Assembly (NCBI GenBank): GCA_965201085.1
Contig: CBDAVS010000025.1
Location: 682,001-746,000 of the forward strand
DNA: 64,000 nucleotides
Reading direction: 5' to 3'
Source: JAPOUP01 sp965201085
GTDB taxonomy: Bacteria; Pseudomonadota; Alphaproteobacteria; Rhodobacterales; Rhodobacteraceae
Of the stretch, positions 55,033 to 63,525 are shown in pieces. The translations under genes were made by a program, and so were the position numbers. The stretch's first letter is position 1, and every line of letters begins with the position of its first letter. The notes beneath the pieces are model-generated. The model saw only the letters and a list, made by a program, of their open reading frames with translations, had not been told where the DNA came from and made no database searches.

Positions 55033-56316
55033 ATGAAACTGAAACTGGCAACCGCCGCATTGGCCGGTGTGATGGCAGCGGGCCCTGTAATGGCGGATCT
55101 GGTATTCCCGTCGCTTAGCTACCGAACCGGACCTTACGGCGCCAACGGTGCGCTGTTCGCCGATGCGTATGCCGACTACTTCACGCTGCTGAACGAGCGC
55201 GACGGTGGCATAGGCGGCGTGCCCGCACGGGTCATCGAATGCGAGACCGGCTACAACACCGAGAAGGGCGTTGAGTGCTATGAGGCAACGAAAGGCGAAG
55301 GATCGCTGATATATCAGCCGGTCTCGACCGGCATCACCTACCAGTTGATCCCAAAGGCCAGCGCCGACGGCATCCCGGTGCATTCGATGGGCTACGGACG
55401 GACATCGGTCGCTAACGGAAAGGTCTTCGAATGGGTGTTCAACTATCCAACCAACTACTGGAACGGTGCGTCGATCGCCATCAACCACATTCTCGATGTA
55501 AACGAAGGCGACATTAGCGGAAAATCGATCGCATTGGTCTACCATAACTCCGCCTACGGTAAGGAACCTATCCGAACGCTGGAAGAGTTGGCGGTCAAGC
55601 ACGGCTACAGCCTGAGTCTGCTGCCTGTCGATACTCCGGGTCAGGAACAGAAGTCACAATGGCTACAGATCAGACGCGAGAGCCCTGACTATGTCTTGCT
55701 TTGGGGCTGGGGTGTGATGAACCAAGTCGCAATACAGGAAGCCGCCAACATCCGTTTCCCGATGGAAAACTTCATTGGAATCTGGTGGTCAGGCTCCGAG
55801 AACGATGTGCTTCCGGTGGGTGACGGCGCAAACGGCTACAAGTCGCTGAATATGCATTTACCCGGATCGGATCTCCCCATCTATGAGGATTTGAAAACCC
55901 ATGTCTATGACAAGGGACTTGGCGCTGGCGCCGGCGACAGCCTAGGTACCGTTCTATACAACAGGGGCCTTTATGCCGCGATTCTGGCCGGGGAGGCGGT
56001 ACGCACCGCGCAGGAGATCCACGGAGTGGCGGATATCACACCCGCGATGATGCGTGACGGGATGGAAGCGCTGGAAATGACCGCTGAGAAAATGGTTGAC
56101 CTGAACATTCCGAATTTCGGCCCGCCCTTTACGGTCACCTGCGAAAACCATGGCGGCAACGGCCTCGGTCTGGTGCAGCAGTGGGACGCATCCGCCCAGG
56201 AATGGATACAGATCACCGATTACATGGAGCCGGATCTCGATGTGATCAATCCGCTGATCCAAGAAGACTCGATGGCCTATGCCAGCGAGAACAATATCGA
56301 ACTGCGCTGCAACTAA
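55033..56316 (+). CDS. HAAT-family ABC transporter substrate-binding protein
   Basis: 427 aa with a clean signal peptide (MKLKLATAALAGVMAAGPVMA). Peripla_BP_6-type body: LSYRTGPYGANGALFADAYA, DYFTLLNERDGGIGGVPARV, then GYNTEKGVECYEATKGEG and IALVYHNSAYGKEPIRTLEE. This subtype (short N-terminal RTGPYG, YExxK) usually accompanies LivGHM/LivF with acyl- or phenylacetyl-CoA ligases, i.e. exactly the genes at 27.5-32.8 and 46.5-49.6 kb, so it is probably their binding component although ~22 kb away from livM. Start at ATG 55033 with GGGAGGAT just before. Confidence 0.88.
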   Translation: MKLKLATAALAGVMAAGPVMADLVFPSLSYRTGPYGANGALFADAYADYFTLLNERDGGIGGVPARVIECETGYNTEKGVECYEATKGEGSLIYQPVSTGITYQLIPKASADGIPVHSMGYGRTSVANGKVFEWVFNYPTNYWNGASIAINHILDVNEGDISGKSIALVYHNSAYGKEPIRTLEELAVKHGYSLSLLPVDTPGQEQKSQWLQIRRESPDYVLLWGWGVMNQVAIQEAANIRFPMENFIGIWWSGSENDVLPVGDGANGYKSLNMHLPGSDLPIYEDLKTHVYDKGLGAGAGDSLGTVLYNRGLYAAILAGEAVRTAQEIHGVADITPAMMRDGMEALEMTAEKMVDLNIPNFGPPFTVTCENHGGNGLGLVQQWDASAQEWIQITDYMEPDLDVINPLIQEDSMAYASENNIELRCN

Positions 56317-56546
56317 GCGACATTCCGCCCTCGGCTGCGAACGGATTCGTTGCCGGGGGCTCCGCATCGGGCCTAGACGCGCTGGGCTTCATCCGAATGA
56401 CCGCAGCGATCGAGACCGCGTGGAACAGCGGGAAGCTGGATCGTTGAATTTCCCGTTTTATGCCCTTGAAATTTAAGACTTTACGAAGGAACGCCTCAGA
56501 ACCCGGTTCCACCATGCTCCGGACGAACACAGTGGAGCGTTTCCGT

Positions 56547-58307
56547 TCATCGAATCACGGTCAGAGATTCGGGCTCTCCGACGGGCAGAATGGAGTCACC
56601 CGGTTTCACGACGGTGAAGCGAACCGGCTCCGAGGTCACATGGATTCCACCTTCCCGACGGGTCGCCACCGTGAAACCTGACGACCGCATATCGCCTTCA
56701 TCGGGAAAATCCTCCCGAAAATGTGCCCCGCGGGAGTTTTCACGCGCAAGACCAGCGCGAATTATCACCTCGGAAATTTCGCAAAGCGATCCCATGTTCA
56801 GCCAGTCATGCCAGGTAAGGTTGTACGCAAGCTGGGATCCATCGATGCCGGACTCCATCAGTTCATCGCGGATTTCCGTTACCCGCTTCAACCCACGTTC
56901 CAATCCGTCGCGTTCGCGCATCACGCCCGCATCTTCCCACATGATGTCCTGAAGCCGCGTCCGTAAGGGGTGGATCGGTGCAGGCGCCTTTCCCATCGGG
57001 TGCAGCGCATGGTCCAGTTCGGCCTCCATGACCGTCTCATCGGGATCCCGCAGATCCATCACGGCCACGTCACGGCCCATCACATCACCGGCGACCCCGC
57101 CATAGACGGTGGAATTCGCAACGCCATTGCCGCCCAGCCGATTGCTTCCGTGAACGCCGCCCGCATCTTCCCCAGCTACATACAGTCCCTCGATCCCAGT
57201 CCGCGTATCGATATCAACGATCGCCCCGCCCATCATATAGTGCGCGGTCGGCACGACCTCGACGCGCCCGCCCGCCAGGTCGAACCCGCAGTCAGCGCAG
57301 CGCCTGACCATTCCGGGAAATCTCGCGGCGACGGATTCGGATCCCAGATGCGCCATCGAGATAAAGACACCGCCGTTCGGCGATACGTTGCCTTTGCGCA
57401 TTTCCGCGTAGATGCCCCTGCTGACCACATCCCTCGTGGCTCGATCACCCCGACCATCGTAATCTAACATGAAGCGGTGTCCCGAACCGTTCAGTAAATG
57501 CCCGCCGGCGCCGCGCAGACCTTCCTCCAAAACCGTTCCGGTCATCCGGGTGTGATCGCCAGCCAGAAGACCGGTGGGATGGAACTGGACCATCTCCATG
57601 TCCCGAAGGGGCAGCCCGATACGCAGCGCCATCGCCAGTCCGTCCATCGTTTTGTCACCCGACGGCGTGTGGTAGCGGTACATCGTCGGACCTCCGCCGG
57701 TCCCCATCATCACCGCCTTCGCGCGCACGAAGCGAAACCGACCGGAACGTATGTCGATGAACAGAACACCCGCCAGCGCCGACCCGTGCCGGGACGGAAC
57801 CAGCCCGATGGCGCGATGCTCGTTGAGGCATTCCACCGGACGCGCCAGGATCTGCTCCATAAGCCGGTTCATGATCTCGATTCCAGTAAGGTCGCCTTTG
57901 TGAACCGTACGGTCCGCCGTTTGCCCGGCGAACGCCTTCCGGTGGATCGTGCCATCCCGGTTGCGGTCGAAAAAGCAGCCGATCTCGTTTTCAAGTTCGT
58001 GGATCCGAACCACGGCCCGCTCGCAAAGCCGCCAGGCGAGATCCTGGTTCGGGAGCCATCCACCTCCCTTGATCGTGTCCATGAAATGCCGCTCAACCGT
58101 ATCGCCGCCGTCCAGCGCCGCATTATAGCCGCCCTGCACCATGCGGGTACAGCCACATTTTCCAATTAGACCCTTAACGGCAATTGTTATCCGCGTGCCC
58201 GCAGGTGCCGTCCGCTGCGCGTGCAGCGCCGAGAACATCCCGGCGCCGCCGCTGCCCAGAATCAGGATGTCGGTGTCCAGCCGGTCGATTTCCAGGACTC
58301 CCGCCAT
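56547..58307 (-). CDS. Succinate dehydrogenase/fumarate reductase-like flavoprotein subunit
   Basis: 586 aa. N-terminal FAD fold (TDILILGSGGAGMFSALHAQ). Catalytic elements of the SdhA/FrdA family are kept: MEMVQFHPTGLLAGDH, LEEGLRGAGGHLLN, RATRDVVSRGI, VPTAHYMMGG and VHGSNRLGGNGVANS. The loop that normally contains the covalently flavinylated His (SHTxxAxGG) reads GCTRMVQGGYNAAL, so the His is replaced and FAD is probably held non-covalently. Last gene of a minus-strand four-gene operon; 3-bp gap after the membrane subunit. Acts at the cytoplasmic face of the inner membrane with quinone. Direction of reaction not deducible. Confidence 0.88.
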   Translation of the reverse strand: MAGVLEIDRLDTDILILGSGGAGMFSALHAQRTAPAGTRITIAVKGLIGKCGCTRMVQGGYNAALDGGDTVERHFMDTIKGGGWLPNQDLAWRLCERAVVRIHELENEIGCFFDRNRDGTIHRKAFAGQTADRTVHKGDLTGIEIMNRLMEQILARPVECLNEHRAIGLVPSRHGSALAGVLFIDIRSGRFRFVRAKAVMMGTGGGPTMYRYHTPSGDKTMDGLAMALRIGLPLRDMEMVQFHPTGLLAGDHTRMTGTVLEEGLRGAGGHLLNGSGHRFMLDYDGRGDRATRDVVSRGIYAEMRKGNVSPNGGVFISMAHLGSESVAARFPGMVRRCADCGFDLAGGRVEVVPTAHYMMGGAIVDIDTRTGIEGLYVAGEDAGGVHGSNRLGGNGVANSTVYGGVAGDVMGRDVAVMDLRDPDETVMEAELDHALHPMGKAPAPIHPLRTRLQDIMWEDAGVMRERDGLERGLKRVTEIRDELMESGIDGSQLAYNLTWHDWLNMGSLCEISEVIIRAGLARENSRGAHFREDFPDEGDMRSSGFTVATRREGGIHVTSEPVRFTVVKPGDSILPVGEPESLTVIR

Positions 58308-58310
58308 CGG

Positions 58311-58652
58311 CTAGACCGCGTTCAACAGGAAAACGGCAGCAACCAGGAACGCACAGGCCACCGCCCCTGCGGCGAGTGCCTTATGCCGCCCGGTCCAGGG
58401 TAGGAATTCCAGCGCGAGCAGCCTCAGACCACCGAAAAAATGTGCCGCCAGCAGAAAGACCAATCCGAACTCGACAGCCTTGACGGACGGCAGATCGGTC
58501 CAGTCAAGGAACCTATCCAACCTTTCAGGAGCGTTCAGCGCCAAAGCCAGCACCAAAAAATGCAACGGCAGGAACAGCGCCAGGGCCAGCCCCGACGCAC
58601 GGTGCAGGGCGAAAGCGATCCAAAGCGGATGGCTGCGGTGTGGCTTCATCAT
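58311..58652 (-). CDS. Sdh/Frd membrane anchor subunit (SdhC-like)
   Basis: 113 aa, three hydrophobic helices. HRASGLALALFLPLHFLVLA at the first helix (HRxSG motif of cytochrome b556 anchors), LVFLLAAHFFGGLRLLALEF with a candidate haem-ligand His and the G-x-R pattern, and a third helix at the end. ATG 58652 overlaps the stop of the preceding anchor gene (ATGA). Holds quinone and haem with its partner. Confidence 0.82.
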   Translation of the reverse strand: MMKPHRSHPLWIAFALHRASGLALALFLPLHFLVLALALNAPERLDRFLDWTDLPSVKAVEFGLVFLLAAHFFGGLRLLALEFLPWTGRHKALAAGAVACAFLVAAVFLLNAV

Positions 58653-58993
58653 ATGATTGTCACCGCCCAGACCGAGTAGCCGCCCATGGCAAGCAGAACC
58701 GCGAACGCTCCCCAGGCCAAAGCCGCAAGCGCAATGCCCCTGAGGCCCGTTGCCTCGTGAACGATCACCCGAAACCCTATCGCCGCATGGATGGACGCCG
58801 CGGCGACGAACAGTCCATAAAACAGGGCCCAATAGACGGAACCTTTGGTACGCGAAAGTATTTCGGCCGCTGTCAGACCGTCCTGAACGGCGTAGATCAT
58901 TACGCCGAGATGCGTAATGACCAGCGGCACCATCACGATCGCCGAAATCCTCTGTGCGAGATAAAGACGCAGGCTCAGCAAATTACCTGTCAC
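58649..58993 (-). CDS. Sdh/Frd membrane anchor subunit (second anchor)
   Basis: 114 aa, three hydrophobic helices: AQRISAIVMVPLVITHLGVM with an S-x-x-x-x-x-P and His pattern, YWALFYGLFVAAASIHAAIG then FRVIVHE (His plus G-F-R), and ALAALAWGAFAVLLAMGGYS. GTG 58993 overlaps the iron-sulfur subunit gene end. Two separate anchors make this a type with SdhC and SdhD rather than a single FrdC. Confidence 0.8.
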   Translation of the reverse strand: MTGNLLSLRLYLAQRISAIVMVPLVITHLGVMIYAVQDGLTAAEILSRTKGSVYWALFYGLFVAAASIHAAIGFRVIVHEATGLRGIALAALAWGAFAVLLAMGGYSVWAVTII

Positions 58994-59705
58994 CCTTAAG
59001 GTAAGCCCGAACGCTCGCCAGTTTCAGACCCGCTATGGCGCGCATCGGATCCAGGCCGTTCGGGCAGTAGCGTGTGCAGCTCCCTTGGCTATGGCAGTTA
59101 TGACAGCCACCGGCTTTTGAGACGGCATCGAGTATCACCGAGGCATCCGCATCCCTTGAGTCGTTGAATTGCGTCCAAGCCCTCTGCAGCGCCGCGGGAC
59201 CGAGATAGTCGGCGCTGTTCGCCACCGTGTCGCAGGCCGCGTAACAGATCGCGCAGTTGATGCATTCTATTCCGGCATTTGCCCGAATCCGTCCCCGCTC
59301 GTCAGGGGGAATCCGTGCGACCGGGTCGTGGCGGGTCTCGGAGGGATGGTGCAACCCGCCAGCTTCTATCCATTTATCGAAGAACGTGTCCATGTCCACC
59401 ACGAGATCCTTGACCACCGGTAGGTTGTCCAGCGGCCCGACCGTCATCCGGCTATCCTCAACAACCCTTTTTACATGCGTCCGGCAGGTCCATCGAGGGA
59501 CTCCGTTCACCGTCATCGCGCAGGATCCGCACATTCCGACACGACACGCGAATCTGTAGCTGAGGGTGGGATCCTCCATCTGCTGGATCCATGTCACCAC
59601 ATCGAGAACCGTCTGGCTTCTTCGTATGGGCACGGTGAAGCTCTGATACCGCCCCGAACCACCGGTTCCCCGCCAAACCAGAACTTCCATGCTGTCTTTG
59701 GTCAT
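58983..59705 (-). CDS. Succinate dehydrogenase/fumarate reductase-like iron-sulfur subunit
   Basis: 240 aa. [2Fe-2S] site RFACRVGMCGSCAMTVNG plus the later WTC; [4Fe-4S] site ECINCAICYAACDT; [3Fe-4S] site CHNCHSQGSCTRYCPNGLDP. All cluster ligands are present. First gene of the operon, order B-anchor-anchor-A, unlike the usual sdhCDAB. Start at ATG 59705 (MTKDSMEVLV). It passes electrons between the flavoprotein and quinone. A separate TCA-cycle complex II probably exists elsewhere in the genome. Confidence 0.9.
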   Translation of the reverse strand: MTKDSMEVLVWRGTGGSGRYQSFTVPIRRSQTVLDVVTWIQQMEDPTLSYRFACRVGMCGSCAMTVNGVPRWTCRTHVKRVVEDSRMTVGPLDNLPVVKDLVVDMDTFFDKWIEAGGLHHPSETRHDPVARIPPDERGRIRANAGIECINCAICYAACDTVANSADYLGPAALQRAWTQFNDSRDADASVILDAVSKAGGCHNCHSQGSCTRYCPNGLDPMRAIAGLKLASVRAYLKGDR

Positions 59706-60004
59706 TGAACCATTGTCCTTTACCGTCTCCGAACCGAATCCACTTCGCACACAAAGCCTTGTGAATGTCGATAATCCCGAAGGAATCCGTGTTTCAATCG
59801 CATATGTTCACATCATGTTCCATTCAATGTGGATAGAATGCGGAAAATGAAGCCAAAGGGAATGGAATTCGGTGACCGGCATTTCAGGGCGGCGCCCCAT
59901 CCTGCTATCCGGCGACACCCTTTCGCCGGCCAGCTAACGTTCTGCGGTGAAGTTTGTCCCCGCAGGCGCGATGCGGCGCGGCGTTGGACAAACCGGAAGG
60001 CAGA
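59706..60004. other. Intergenic between the sdhB-like gene and the second methyltransferase
   Basis: About 300 bp. No gene seen; it ends in the G10 tract. Confidence 0.4.
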
Positions 60005-60024
60005 GGGGGGGGGGTGAAAGGAGG
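60005..60024 (+). promoter_or_regulatory. G10 homopolymer and ribosome-binding site before the methyltransferase
   Basis: Ten consecutive G at 60005-60014, then TGAAAGGAGG, with AAAGGAGG at 60017-60024 and ATG at 60030. Such tracts can slip in replication. Placed in a leader immediately before a DNA methyltransferase, it could have tuned expression; this is inference. Confidence 0.5.
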
Positions 60025-60599
60025 TGGAAATGATAGGGAAAAAGCCATTGGCAGCCTATCTCCAGACCCGTCCGGGGCGTGTATATCTTGGCGACAGCCT
60101 AAACGTGATGAAGCTGCGGAAGACGGAATCCGTGGACCTGTTCATGACCAGCGCACCTTTCGCGCTCACACGCGACAAGGACTACGGCAACGAACAGGAA
60201 AACGACTACTTTGAGTGATTCCGGAATTTTGTGGTGCAGTTTCAGCCATTCTCAAGGAAGATGGAAGCCTTGTGATCAATCTGGGCGGCGCGTGGAAGCC
60301 CAGGCTTCCAGTGCGTAGCCTTTATCACTTCAAGCTACTGATCATGCTTTGCAAAGAATATGAATTTCATCTCGCACAGCAGTATCATTGGTGGAATCCC
60401 TCTAAGCCGCCAACCCCCGCAGAGTGGGTCAATGTGTGTCGTATCCGCGTGAAAGACGGGTCAACACCGTTTGGTGGCTGTCAAGGTCGCCATGGCCGTG
60501 CGTAAGCAACCGGCGCGTTCTCCAGCCTTACAGCGACAGAGTGAAGATACTATTGACCGATGGCTACTTGGTGTCTGCCAGAAAACCCCGTGTTTTTCC

Positions 60600-62062
60600 G
60601 GGGATCGGGCCGAATCCGGCGGATTCCGGCTTCACGGGGCCGTGGCCGGGCCCCTCGGGGCGCCGCCCGGGGCTTCGACGGGACGGCCGGTGGCGGGAAC
60701 ATATGGTGAATATCGGAGCCTCCGCCAGCCCGCGGGCACGCCGGTCCGGGCCCCGCAGCGGCGGGACCTTCCATGGGCCGGTTCACCGGTGGACGCCCCG
60801 GTCAGGCGGCGGCGGGGAGCACGGGGCGCTCCCCGCGGAACGCCTCCCCGCTTTCCCGGACGCGGTCCGCCTTCGACAGCCTGCCCCTGCGGGGCATGGT
60901 GTCGGCTCCGGCATCCCGGCAGGCCCCCGCCGGCCCGGGGGCTGTGCGGACCACGGTCGAAGCTCACCACCGACAGGTCGGGGAACCGGGCCCGCGCCTC
61001 CCCGCCCATGGGAACCGCCACGTCCACGTCGCTCCCCTCCCACATGACGGAACGGTGCGGCAGGAATCCGTGATGGTCCTCAAGGACGCGGACGCCGGGC
61101 TCCACCGGGACCCCGGCCTTTCCCTTCGATATCCAGCGGGTGTGCGGCCCGGATATCGGGTGCACCTTCCCGCGGTGCGGGATCGTCCCTCCCTTCAGGA
61201 TCCGCCGTCCGGTCAGGTCCGCCCGGTGCCTGAAATGGCCGATGAAGCCCCGGATACTGTCCGATGGGCCCGGGATACCCAACCTGCCGTCGATCTCCGC
61301 GCGGCCGGCCTCCGCCCTGTCCGCCAGCTTCAGGGCGAGCCGGAGCGGCGCCTTCACGTCCTTCGGGCACGGGTTGGCGAGCCGTGACGTGGCGACACCG
61401 GGACAGGGCCTGCGGAGCTGTCCGCAAAGGTATTCCTTCCGCCGCCAGCCGGGCGGCCCCAGCCCCCCGCAGGCCCGGGACACGTCCCGGACCATGCACC
61501 GCGACGCGTCCATCGGCAGGCTGCGGTCGGCCGGATGGTGGACGTCGGTCCCGGCCACGAAGGAATGACGGCGGCCGCGCGACGCGGCGCCAGGCTTTTT
61601 TCCGGCCACCCTGTGGCCCCTCTCCACGACCATCCTTCCGACCTCGGCGGGAAGCTCCGGCGAGGGGAGCGACACGCTGTCAACCAGCCGCCTGTATCCG
61701 TATCCGTCCACGTCCCATGATCCGTGGCCCGGCCTCCGGCCTTAGCCGGATCGGGATGTGTTGGTTCGCCGGTTCCCGAATCCGGTCGAAACCGCACCCG
61801 GGACCCTGCTTCACGACCCCCGGCACCGGGATGGTCCATAGTTCCCTCCCCGGCCTGCCGACCCGGCGGCTCTTTCCGGGAAGCACCAGCCGACCCGGAA
61901 GCCCGAACAGCCGCTTTCGGGTCCCCCCGTTGCAGCGGGGATCCTGGAGGCCGGACGGGATCGCCGGGATATCGTCCCGCGACCTGACGTCCAGCCTGAT
62001 CCTCGTGATGTCGGGGGCGCCGGGCCGCCGCCGGGTGTCGTGGACCCTGCGCATGGGGGCCT
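60600..62062 (-). pseudogene. ISNCY-family transposase, degenerate (copy 2)
   Basis: Read on the minus strand from ~62062: MRRVHDTRRRPGAPDITRIR, LDVRSRDDIPAIPSGLQDPR, ELWTIPVPGVVKQGPGCGFD, then in other frames VDSVSLPSPELPAEVGRMVV, GTDVHHPADRSLPMDASRCM, VRDVSRACGGLGPPGWRRKE, IRGFIGHFRHRADLTGRRIL, IPHRGKVHPISGPHTRWISK and GKAGVPVEPGVRVLEDHHGF, MWEGSDVDVAVPMGGEARAR. The order matches ISDol1-type ISNCY transposases; frame changes and stops show inactivity. Better preserved than copy 1. Confidence 0.75.
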
Positions 62063-62148
62063 CCTGAAGGGGAGGATTGCCGGATTCCGCGGCATACCCT
62101 GACCGCCATATCCGGTGATTCCCCGCAGGGCGGATTCCGTCATTTACC

Positions 62149-63525
62149 CCCCACTTCCAGTCCGAAGTGCAACACCGGCCCGCCTCCGGAGCGAGGGCGT
62201 GGCCCGAGCGGAGGAGGCGGGCCGGTGTTGAGGGATTTTCCGGCCAGGGCCCCGGATTCCACGCGGAATACGGCGGCTGTCCCTTCGGATCGGAGCGTAA
62301 CCGGGCCTCCCGGCGGCGGCAAGGCCCCGCGGCGGGAGGTGGCGCGCCCGTCCGGGCGAGGGAAGGGGTGGCCCGACCGAAACCGGGCGGGCGCGCCTGC
62401 GGAATTCCCTCTCCCCCGTCGGCCGACGGGGCGAAGCGCCTCAGGGAGGCCGCGCCCGCGCGAAAGCCTCCGCCGGCGTCAGGTGGCCGGGCGCCTTGCG
62501 GGGGCGCGCGTTCAGGATGTCCTGGACCCGCTTCACGCGGGCGTCCGTGACCTGCCGCAGGTCGGTCCCCTTCGGCAGGTACCGGCGCGGCAGCCCGTTG
62601 GTGTGCCCGTTCAGGCCCCGCTCCCACGAGTGGTAGGGCGTCGCGAGGAAGAAGTCGGCCTCCAGCGCCTTCGCCACCTTCGCGTGCCCCGCGAACTCCC
62701 TGCCACTGTCCGCCGTGATCGTGTGGACCCTGGCGCCGAGCCCCTTGAGAAGGTCGGTCATCGCCCCGCCGACCGCCTCCGCCCTCTTTCCGTCAACCCG
62801 TTGGAGAAGCGTGAATTCCGGGCATCTGTCCACAGGCGACACCACCGCACCGCCGTTTCCCCCGCCGATCACCGTGTCCGCTTCCCAGTCGCCGATTCCC
62901 GCCTTCGCCCCGCCCTCTTTCGGGCGCTCCGGGATGTCCCTCCGGCCCGGGATGTGACCCCGGCCCGCGTGGCGGCCACCCTGCCGGTTCGGTTTCTTTC
63001 CCCGCCGCCGCAGGTGCCCGAAAAGCGTTCCTCCGTCCCCGCCGTCCGCGCGTACGAGGTCGTATATCCGCTGACGGCCGACCATGCCGGGGTCCTCCAG
63101 CCGGAGACGCCCCGAGACCTGTTCCGGGCTCCAGCCCTCCTCCAGCTTCGCCACGACCTTCGCCCAGCGCTCCTCCGTCAGCTTCCTCGGGACCGAAGAG
63201 GCCTCGCTCCGGCGCTCGGTGGCCTTCATCCACGCCTGTCCCTGCCGGTATCCCCGCCCGCCGCCGTTGCGTCGGATCTCCCGCGATATGGTGGCCGGAT
63301 GGCGGCCCGGCCGCCTGGCGATGGCCCCGTTCGAAAGCCCGCTTTTCCTCAGCGCGTATATCTGGCATCTTTCGTCGAAGGTCAGATGACGGTAGCCCTC
63401 GGGCATGACACTCTCCTATCCTGAGCACAGGGACTGTCGCCGTTATCTGGCCGATTCGCAGGATGCTGCACCCGAAACGCGGCTTCCCACCATCAACGGT
63501 GTTGCACTTCAGAGCGGAACGGGGG
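62149..63525 (-). mobile_element. IS30-family element, copy D (intact)
   Basis: 1377 bp, same termini as copy B, flanked by a 3-bp duplication ACC (62146-62148 and 63526-63528). It lies in the 5' untranslated part of ISNCY copy 2, i.e. a nested insertion and the younger event. Right-end palindrome at 62170-62187/62213-62230. Confidence 0.9.
62441..63406 (-). CDS. IS30-family transposase (copy D)
   Basis: 321 aa, uninterrupted, same length and start (MPEGYRHLTFDERCQIYA) as copy B. HTH GLSNGAIARRPGRHPATISR; core DWEADTVIGGGNGGAVVSPV, HTITADSGREFAGHAKVAKA (Asn of TADNG is Ser here) and YHSWERGLNGHTNGLPRRYL. Catalytic acids are retained. The antisense 399-codon frame is a shadow. Confidence 0.94.
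   Translation of the reverse strand: MPEGYRHLTFDERCQIYALRKSGLSNGAIARRPGRHPATISREIRRNGGGRGYRQGQAWMKATERRSEASSVPRKLTEERWAKVVAKLEEGWSPEQVSGRLRLEDPGMVGRQRIYDLVRADGGDGGTLFGHLRRRGKKPNRQGGRHAGRGHIPGRRDIPERPKEGGAKAGIGDWEADTVIGGGNGGAVVSPVDRCPEFTLLQRVDGKRAEAVGGAMTDLLKGLGARVHTITADSGREFAGHAKVAKALEADFFLATPYHSWERGLNGHTNGLPRRYLPKGTDLRQVTDARVKRVQDILNARPRKAPGHLTPAEAFARARPP

Noticed and set aside
56317..56447. Frame ending GLDALGFIRMTAAIETAWNS
   Set aside because: Looks protein-like for ~35 residues but has no start, motif or recognisable family; may be a tiny remnant.
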